From contig NZ_SUMB01000002.1 of assembly GCF_005048155.1 (NCBI RefSeq), positions 186,001 to 250,000 of the forward strand: DNA of 64,000 nucleotides. The letters are read 5' to 3'. The notes under the pieces were generated by a model. That model worked only from the letters and a program-made list of their open reading frames with translations. It did no database searches and was not told the origin of the DNA. Below, one piece after another: positions 57,978-64,000 of the stretch. The stretch comes from Streptomyces piniterrae. GTDB lineage: Bacteria > Actinomycetota > Actinomycetes > Streptomycetales > Streptomycetaceae. A program made the position numbers and the translations under genes. Numbering within the stretch: position 1 is the stretch's first letter; each line of letters begins with the position of its first letter.

Positions 57978-59861
57978 ATGACGATGCTGGAGCACATCCG
58001 CGAACCCCGCGACCTCAAGATCCTGCCGGGGGCCCGGCTGGACGAGCTCGCCGAGGAGATCCGCCAGTTCCTGGTGCAGGCGGTGGCCCGCACCGGCGGA
58101 CATCTGGGACCCAACCTGGGCGTGGTCGAGCTGACCATCGCCCTGCACCGGGTCTTCGACTCGCCCGCCGACCGGATCCTGTGGGACACCGGCCACCAGT
58201 CCTACGTCCACAAACTGCTGACCGGCCGCCAGGACTTCTCGAAACTGCGCGCCAAGGGAGGCCTCTCCGGCTACCCGTCGCGCGCCGAATCCGACCACGA
58301 CATCATCGAGAACAGCCATGCCTCCACCGTGCTGAGCTGGGCCGACGGCCTCGCCAAGGCCAACGAGGTACGCGGCAGGAGCGACCACGTCGTCGCCGTC
58401 ATCGGTGACGGCGCGCTGACCGGCGGCATGGCCTGGGAAGCCCTCAACAACATCGCCGCCGCCAAGGACCGCCCGCTGATCATCGTCGTCAACGACAACG
58501 AGCGCTCCTACGCCCCGACCATCGGCGGCCTCGCCAACCACCTCGCCACCCTCCGCACCACCGACGGCTACGAGAAGTTCCTCTCCTGGGGCAAGGACGT
58601 CCTCCAGCGCACCCCGGTCGTCGGACAGCCGCTCTACGAGTCGCTGCACGGCGCGAAGAAGGGCTTCAAGGACGCCTTCGCGCCACAGGGCATGTTCGAG
58701 GACCTGGGCCTGAAATACGTCGGACCGATCGTCGGGCACGACATCGCCGCCGTCGAGTCCGCGCTCCGCCGGGCGGCGAAATTCCACGGTCCGGTGCTGG
58801 TGCACTGCCTGACCGAGAAGGGCCGCGGCTACCAGCCCGCCCTGGAGGACACCGCGGACCGCTTCCACACCGTCGCCAAGATGAACCCGCTGACCTGCGA
58901 GCCCGTCGCCCCGCCCAGCGGCCCCTCCTGGACCTCCGTCTTCGGCGACGAGATGGTCAGGATCGGCGCCGAGCGGGAGGACGTCGTCGCCCTCACGGCC
59001 GCCATGCTGCAACCGGTCGGACTGGGCAGGTTCGCCGCGGCGTATCCGGACCGTATCTGGGACGTGGGCATCGCCGAACAGCATGCCGCGGTGTCGGCCG
59101 CGGGCCTGGCCACCGGAGGGCTGCATCCGGTCGTCGCGGTCTACGCCACCTTCCTCAACCGGGCCTTCGACCAGGTCCTGATGGATGTGGCGCTGCACAA
59201 GTGCGGCGTCACCTTCGTCCTCGACCGGGCCGGTGTCACCGGCGTCGACGGTGCCTCCCACAACGGTATGTGGGACCTGTCGGTGCTGGGCGTCGTCCCC
59301 GGCCTGCGGATCGCCGTCCCCCGCGACGCCGAGCAGCTCCGCGCCCAGCTGCGGGAATCCCTCGACGTGGACGACGCGCCGACCGTCCTCCGGTTCCCCA
59401 AGGAGTCGGTGGGCGAGCCGATCCCCGCGGTGGAACGGATCGGCGGCACCGATGTGCTGCACCGCACGCCGCAGCCGGACGTCCTGCTGATCGCGGTCGG
59501 GGTGATGGCGCCGGTCTGTCTGCAGGTCGCCGAGCTGCTCGCGGCGCGCGGCGTCGGTACGACGGTCGTCGACCCGCGCTGGGTCAAGCCGGTGGACGAG
59601 GCCGTCGTCGAACTCGCCGCACAGCACACCCTGGTGGCCGTCGTGGAGGACAACAGCCGTAACGGAGGCATCGGCTCGGCGGTCGGCCAGGCGATGCGCG
59701 ACGCGGAGGTGGACGTGCCGCTGCGCACCTTCGGCATCCCCGAGCAGTTTCTGCCGCATGCCAGGCGCGGCGAACTGCTGGCGGACCTCGGCCTCACCCC
59801 GGCCGAGATCGCCGGCCGGATCAGCGGTGCGCTGGCCGCCCGTAAGGAGAACCCTTCATGA
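57978..59861 (+). CDS. dxs: 1-deoxy-D-xylulose-5-phosphate synthase
   Basis: This 627-residue thiamine-diphosphate enzyme makes DXP from pyruvate and glyceraldehyde-3-phosphate, the first step of the MEP pathway. It has [10 protein letters not shown] (catalytic His), [10 protein letters not shown] followed by N-D-N (TPP motif), and F-D-R-A-G-V-T-G-x-D-G. Genomes of this group usually carry another dxs, so this is probably the pathway-dedicated copy. RBS AGAGGGGG. It overlaps the aminotransferase by ATGA. Confidence 0.96.
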   Translation: MTMLEHIREPRDLKILPGARLDELAEEIRQFLVQAVARTGGHLGPNLGVVELTIALHRVFDSPADRILWDTGHQSYVHKLLTGRQDFSKLRAKGGLSGYPSRAESDHDIIENSHASTVLSWADGLAKANEVRGRSDHVVAVIGDGALTGGMAWEALNNIAAAKDRPLIIVVNDNERSYAPTIGGLANHLATLRTTDGYEKFLSWGKDVLQRTPVVGQPLYESLHGAKKGFKDAFAPQGMFEDLGLKYVGPIVGHDIAAVESALRRAAKFHGPVLVHCLTEKGRGYQPALEDTADRFHTVAKMNPLTCEPVAPPSGPSWTSVFGDEMVRIGAEREDVVALTAAMLQPVGLGRFAAAYPDRIWDVGIAEQHAAVSAAGLATGGLHPVVAVYATFLNRAFDQVLMDVALHKCGVTFVLDRAGVTGVDGASHNGMWDLSVLGVVPGLRIAVPRDAEQLRAQLRESLDVDDAPTVLRFPKESVGEPIPAVERIGGTDVLHRTPQPDVLLIAVGVMAPVCLQVAELLAARGVGTTVVDPRWVKPVDEAVVELAAQHTLVAVVEDNSRNGGIGSAVGQAMRDAEVDVPLRTFGIPEQFLPHARRGELLADLGLTPAEIAGRISGALAARKENPS

Positions 59862-61240
59862 CCGGATTCGACCTGGCCGAACTGCTCGCCGAACGCGGCG
59901 GCGAGCGCTACGACCTGCACACCCGCCACCTCAACCACCAGTTGCCGCGGATGCTGCACACCATCGGCTTCGACAAGGTCTACGAACGGGCCGAGGGCGC
60001 CCACTTCTGGGACGCGGACGGCCAGGACTACCTGGACATGCTCGCCGGATTCGGCGTGATGGGCCTCGGCCGCCACCACCCGGTCGTCCGGCAGGCGCTG
60101 CACGACGTGCTGGACGCCGCCCTGCCCGACCTCACCCGCTTCGACTGCCAGCCGCTGCCCGGCCTGCTCGCCGAGAAGCTGCTGACCTACGCGCCCCATC
60201 TGGACCGCGTCTTCTTCGGCAACAGCGGCACCGAGGCCATCGAGACCGCCCTGAAGTTCGCCCGCTACGCGACCGGCAGACCGCGCGTCCTCTACTGCAC
60301 CCACGCCTTCCACGGCCTGACCACCGGCTCGCTCTCGGTCAACGGCGAGGCCGGCTTCCGGGACGGCTTCGCGCCGCTGCTGCCCGACACGGCGATCGCG
60401 ATGGGCGATCTGGCCGCTCTGGAACGGGAGTTGAAGCACGGCGACGTGGCGGGGTTCGTGGTCGAGCCCATCCAGGGCAAGGGCGTGCACCCGACCCCGC
60501 CCGGCTTTCTGCGGGCCGCGCAGGAACTGCTGCACCGGCACAAGGCCCTGCTGATCGCCGACGAGGTGCAGACCGGCCTCGGCCGCACCGGCGACTTCTT
60601 CGCCTACCAGCACGAGGACGGCGTCGAACCGGACCTGGTCTGCGTGGCGAAGGCGCTCTCCGGCGGCTATGTCCCGGTCGGCGCGACACTCGGCAAGGAC
60701 TGGATCTTCAAAAAGGTCTACTCGTCCATGGACCGCGTCCTGGTGCACTCCGCCAGCTTCGGGTCCAACGCCCAGGCGATGGCGGCCGGCCTCGCCGTAC
60801 TCGCCGTCATGGAGGACGAACAGATCGTCGCCAACGCCCGGCACACCGGCGACCTGCTGCGCACCAGGCTCGCCGCGCTGACCGACAGATACGAGCTGCT
60901 GCATGACGTCAGGGGCCGCGGCCTGATGATCGGCATCGAGTTCGGCCGCCCCAAATCGCTCGGCCTGCGGAGCCGCTGGACGATGCTGCAGGCGGCCCGC
61001 AAGGGACTGTTCGCGCAGATGGTCGTGGTGCCGCTGCTGCAACGCCACCGCATCCTCACCCAGGTCTCCGGCGACCATCTCGAGGTCATTAAGCTGATCC
61101 CGCCGCTGATCATCGGCGAACGGGAAGTGGACCGCTTCGTCGACGCGTTCACGGCCGTCATGGACGACGCCCACAGCGGCGGCGGCCTGATGTGGGACTT
61201 CGGGCGCACGCTGGTCAAACAGGCGGTCGCCCAACGCTGA
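59858..61240 (+). CDS. hpnO: HpnO-like class-III aminotransferase
   Basis: This 460-residue PLP enzyme has the Schiff-base Lys265 in [11 protein letters not shown], the G-N-S-G-T-E-A-I-E phosphate-binding segment and [13 protein letters not shown] (PLP-ring Asp). In hopanoid operons it forms aminobacteriohopanetriol from ribosylhopane. Overlaps dxs by ATGA. Confidence 0.9.
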   Translation: MTGFDLAELLAERGGERYDLHTRHLNHQLPRMLHTIGFDKVYERAEGAHFWDADGQDYLDMLAGFGVMGLGRHHPVVRQALHDVLDAALPDLTRFDCQPLPGLLAEKLLTYAPHLDRVFFGNSGTEAIETALKFARYATGRPRVLYCTHAFHGLTTGSLSVNGEAGFRDGFAPLLPDTAIAMGDLAALERELKHGDVAGFVVEPIQGKGVHPTPPGFLRAAQELLHRHKALLIADEVQTGLGRTGDFFAYQHEDGVEPDLVCVAKALSGGYVPVGATLGKDWIFKKVYSSMDRVLVHSASFGSNAQAMAAGLAVLAVMEDEQIVANARHTGDLLRTRLAALTDRYELLHDVRGRGLMIGIEFGRPKSLGLRSRWTMLQAARKGLFAQMVVVPLLQRHRILTQVSGDHLEVIKLIPPLIIGEREVDRFVDAFTAVMDDAHSGGGLMWDFGRTLVKQAVAQR

Positions 61241-61260
61241 CAACTCGGGTGGGGGAAGAG

Positions 61261-62469
61261 ATGGTCGCCGAGACGACGGTACGTTCCGTCAACGACATGA
61301 CGGCGCGCTGGGCGCGGGACGCGGTGGGGGAGCGGGGCACCGTACTCACCGCCGCCGGTGTCTGGCCGCTGCTGGCGCTGCTCGCCGGCCCGGCGACCGG
61401 CCCGGCCCGCAAGGAACTCGCCGACGCGCTGGGCACCGACGCGGAGCACGCCGTATGCGAAGGCTGCGACCTGCTGGCCGCGCTCGGCGCGGCGGACGGC
61501 GTCGATGCCGCACTGGGGCTGTGGACCCAGCGCACGCTGGCGCTGCGGCCCGAGTGGCTGTCCGGCCTGCCGCTGGATCTGCACGGCGAGCTGACCGGCG
61601 ACGCCTCCGCCGACCAGGAAGCGCTGAACGCCTGGGCGCGGCGGCACACCGACGGCCTGATCGAGCGGATGCCGGTGCGGGTGACGCCCGACATGCTGCT
61701 CGTCCTGGCGAGTGCGCTGCTGGTGCGCACCACCTGGAAGAGGCCGTTCCGGGAGAGCCCGCTGCAGGTGGCGGAAGGCCCTTGGGCAGGACGGGACCTG
61801 ACCGGCCTGAACTGCTACCGCCTGCCCGCGGAGCAGCTGCGGGTGCACCGTACTCCGGCCGGTCCGCTGACCGCCTTCGACGTCCTGGGGGAGAACGGTC
61901 TGGACGTCCAGCTGCTGCTCGGTCCCGAGGACATGACGGGTGGTGAGGTGCTGCACCACGGCCTGACGGTGCTGGGCGGCGGATATCCGACGGTGCCCGG
62001 CGCGGAGCTGACCGAAGGCGCAGGCCCCGGGCTCACCGTGACAACCATGCCGAGCTGGGACGGCTCATCGCGGGCGGACCTGAGCACCGTACGGTTCACC
62101 GTCGACGCCGAACACGACCTGCTGAAGCGGCCCGAGCTCTTCGGGCTCGAAACCGCCACGGACAACTCGCGAGGGCACTTTCCCGGCATCAGCGAGACGC
62201 CGCTCGCGGTGTCGTCCGCCCGGCAGGCGGCGACCGCGACATTCGGTCCGCTCGGCTTCCGGGCGGCCGCGGTCACGCCTGTGGCGATGAACGTGGCGGG
62301 CGCGCCCCAGATCCCCCCGAACGAGGCGCGGCTGGTGTCGGCCCGCTTCGACCGGCCGTTCGGCTTCCTCGCGGTGCACCGGGCGTCGGGGCTGGTGCTC
62401 GTCGCCGGATGGGTCACGGATCCGGACGGGTGGGACCACAGCCGTCCGTTCGGTCCTGGCATGTGGTGA
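61261..62469 (+). CDS. Serpin-family protein
   Basis: This 402-residue protein has a serpin-like end: F-D-R-P-F-G-F-L-A-V-H-R-A-S-G-L-V-L-V-A-G-W-V-T-D-P corresponds to the serpin C-terminal signature. The N-terminus (L-T-A-A-G-V-W-P-L-L-A-L-L-A) matches the first helices. There is no signal peptide, so it would act inside the cell. The reactive loop region (A-T-F-G-P-L-G-F-R-A-A-A-V-T-P) differs from inhibitory serpins, so inhibition is uncertain. It starts 20 bp after hpnO and is probably in the same transcript. Confidence 0.8.
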   Translation: MVAETTVRSVNDMTARWARDAVGERGTVLTAAGVWPLLALLAGPATGPARKELADALGTDAEHAVCEGCDLLAALGAADGVDAALGLWTQRTLALRPEWLSGLPLDLHGELTGDASADQEALNAWARRHTDGLIERMPVRVTPDMLLVLASALLVRTTWKRPFRESPLQVAEGPWAGRDLTGLNCYRLPAEQLRVHRTPAGPLTAFDVLGENGLDVQLLLGPEDMTGGEVLHHGLTVLGGGYPTVPGAELTEGAGPGLTVTTMPSWDGSSRADLSTVRFTVDAEHDLLKRPELFGLETATDNSRGHFPGISETPLAVSSARQAATATFGPLGFRAAAVTPVAMNVAGAPQIPPNEARLVSARFDRPFGFLAVHRASGLVLVAGWVTDPDGWDHSRPFGPGMW

Positions 62470-62493
62470 CGCGCCCGGTGCGATGACACGGCA

Positions 62494-62522
62494 ACGGCCC
62501 GGTGGGACTGCCACCGGGCCGT
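62494..62522 (+). terminator. Terminator of the hopanoid/serpin operon
   Basis: A perfect 12-bp stem (62494-62505 with 62511-62522, loop GACTG) follows the serpin gene by 25 bp. Confidence 0.8.
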
Positions 62523-62571
62523 CCGTCTCGGATGGTTCGCGGAACGCGCCGGTCGGCCGGTCGGCGGCCGT

Positions 62572-63378
62572 TCAGTCCGTCAGCAGCTGGGTGCGCAGCC
62601 GCTCGCGGGTCGCGGGCGTCAGCCGCAGCCCTTCGGTGAGGTAGTTCTCCGTCGATCCCCAGGTCTCGTCGATCGCGTCGAACGCCGCGTCGAGGTATTC
62701 CGTGTGCGCCCCGAACAGCGGCGACAGCAGCTCCATGACCTCCTGGGACATACCGGCCGCGGAGTTGTCGGAGCGACGGATCTTGTAACGGCGGCTGGGG
62801 TCGTTGGACTTGAGGTAGTCGGCTTCGATGGCGTCCCGCTCGACACCGACCGCCAGCAGCGTCACGGCGACGGACAGTCCCGCACGGTCCTTGCCGGCCG
62901 CGCAGTGCATCAGCGCGGGGACGCTGTCCTCGGCGAGCGCATGCAGCACCCGGCTGTGGTCTTCGGTACGCGTCGTGATGATGTTGCGGTAGGTGCGGGT
63001 CATGCGGGCCGACCCCTGGCCGTCGCCGAGCGCGGTACGCAGCTGGTCCAGTTCGCCGTCACGCACCATCGCCCAGAATTCGGCGCCGTCGGCCGGATCG
63101 GTGAGCGGGATGTTGACATTCCGTACGCCGGGAAGCGTGACATCGGGGCCTTCCAGCCCGATGTCCGAGGCGTTGCGGAAATCAAAGATGGTGTGCAGCC
63201 CGAGACCGGCGAGAAATGCGGCGTCCGCCTCCGTCGCATGCGCTAGGTGGCCGCTACGGAACAGGCGCCCGTGTTTCAGCCGCCGCCCGTCCGCCGTCGG
63301 CAGCCCGCCCACATCGCGGAAATTGCGCACCTCCGTGAGCACCGACTCGGTCGACGGGATCTGCGGCGTCTGCGTCAC
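62572..63378 (-). CDS. Tyrosine-protein phosphatase (Y_phosphatase3 type)
   Basis: This 268-residue phosphatase has the N-terminal V-R-N-F-R-D-V-G-G-L motif, F-D-F-R-N (general acid region) and the P-loop H-C-A-A-G-K-D-R-A-G. This HC-x2-GKDR form belongs to the family with dual protein/lipid phosphatases such as MptpB. The GTG at 63378 has GAGGAG six bases upstream. It is convergent with the serpin gene. Confidence 0.9.
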   Translation of the reverse strand: MTQTPQIPSTESVLTEVRNFRDVGGLPTADGRRLKHGRLFRSGHLAHATEADAAFLAGLGLHTIFDFRNASDIGLEGPDVTLPGVRNVNIPLTDPADGAEFWAMVRDGELDQLRTALGDGQGSARMTRTYRNIITTRTEDHSRVLHALAEDSVPALMHCAAGKDRAGLSVAVTLLAVGVERDAIEADYLKSNDPSRRYKIRRSDNSAAGMSQEVMELLSPLFGAHTEYLDAAFDAIDETWGSTENYLTEGLRLTPATRERLRTQLLTD

Positions 63379-63660
63379 GGGCGCTCCTCGGGGTCGGCCG
63401 CCGACGCTGCTCGTCGACAAAAGCGGGCCACCTCTGACGATACGACATTCGTTCAAGGGGCAATCAAGCCGTAATAGCGTCGATGTGCGAGGTGTCGCCA
63501 TTCGTGGTCCCTGGCGGAGTGATCGATGAACGGTCGGGGAGCCGTCCTGAACCGATCATTATTCCAACTTGGCGAGAATTTGACCGGGTGGCATTAATCA
63601 CCTGCCGTCAACCCCTGGTTACGGTGGCGTAAGTCACTTCTCACGGTGAAGTATGTCCTG

Positions 63661-64000
63661 GTGGCAGACGATTCGAAGAACATCAAGAGCGGCGCCCATG
63701 GCGCCATCGGGTCGTACGCAGCCGTCGGGGACAGCTTCACCGAGGGGGTCGGGGATCCCGGCCGTGACGGGGCGTACATCGGTTGGGCGGACCGGCTGGC
63801 GGTCCTCCTGTCGGACGGGCGGGCGGAGGGCGACTTCCGCTACGCGAATCTGGCCGTCAGGGGACGGCTCCTCGACCAGATCGTCGAGGAGCAAGTGCCC
63901 CGGGCGAAAGAGCTGGCCCCCGCGCTGGTCACATTCTGTGCCGGCGGAAACGACATCCTGCGACCGGGCTCGGACCCGGACGCGGTGGCCGACCGCTACG
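63661..64000 (+). CDS. SGNH/GDSL-family hydrolase, 3' partial
   Basis: The reading frame runs off the end of the window. The visible 113 residues include A-V-G-D-S-F-T-E-G (block I, nucleophile Ser) and F-C-A-G-G-N-D-I-L (block III, oxyanion Asn). No signal peptide is seen, suggesting a cytoplasmic esterase/lipase. GTG start with GGTGAAG upstream; the alternative GTG at 63646 has no RBS. Confidence 0.85.
   Translation, partial: MADDSKNIKSGAHGAIGSYAAVGDSFTEGVGDPGRDGAYIGWADRLAVLLSDGRAEGDFRYANLAVRGRLLDQIVEEQVPRAKELAPALVTFCAGGNDILRPGSDPDAVADRY

Overview
The window is a high-GC actinobacterial chromosome segment, almost certainly Streptomyces. GC-rich third codon positions, many GTG starts, ATGA/GTGA stop-start overlaps, rare TTA leucine codons, an initiator tRNA without encoded CCA and a complete hopanoid cluster all point there. 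The order idi, phospho-alcohol/export genes, then hopanoid genes matches what I remember of the S. coelicolor SCO67xx region. No prophage, insertion sequence, integrase or CRISPR array was seen.

Layout. 1-1.5 kb: two tandem MpaB-like (DUF2236) genes. 1.6-6.7 kb: three secreted peptidases (M1, X-prolyl, M14). 6.8-15.7 kb: BCCT transporter, D-amino-acid oxidase, an unknown gene, an ArsR-type regulator divergent from an MFS exporter, and a FUSC protein. 15.65-15.84 kb: a tandem repeat and a non-canonical tRNA-like gene. 16.6-19.2 kb: a two-gene conflict-type module, EACC1-like protein plus caspase-TPR protein, the latter with a TTA codon. 19.3-24.6 kb: Eis-type acetyltransferase, PlsC, DUF6086-like, HAD, LppU-like and DHFR-like genes. 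24.8-31.1 kb: an SDR-LRR pair facing a metallopeptidase/vWA-MoxR pair. 31.1 kb: a second tRNA-like gene related to the first. 31.3-40.1 kb: an unknown gene, tex, an SCO6745-family gene, two DJ-1-fold genes, enoyl-CoA hydratase, an ABC-F ATPase and initiator tRNA. 40.3-41.4 kb: a RsbW-like ATPase and idi.

42.0-49.0 kb is a coupled seven-gene operon: two CDP-alcohol phosphotransferases, a nucleotidyltransferase, a glycerol-1-phosphate-dehydrogenase-like enzyme, a GT2 and a two-gene ABC exporter. It looks like a pathway making and exporting a phospho-alditol surface polymer. 49.4-61.2 kb is the hopanoid operon hpnC-hpnD-hpnE-polyprenyl synthase-shc-hpnG-hpnH-dxs-hpnO, followed by a serpin. Idi and Dxs feed isoprenoid precursors, the synthase makes prenyl diphosphate, HpnCDE make squalene, Shc cyclises it, and HpnH/HpnG/HpnO elaborate the C35 side chain. 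The window closes with a tyrosine phosphatase and the 5' part of a GDSL/SGNH hydrolase.

The most interesting items are the caspase module, the vWA/MoxR and SDR/LRR loci, the phospho-polymer operon (with an apparent CTG start and a phosphotransferase lacking its last motif aspartate), and the pair of unusual tRNA-like genes.
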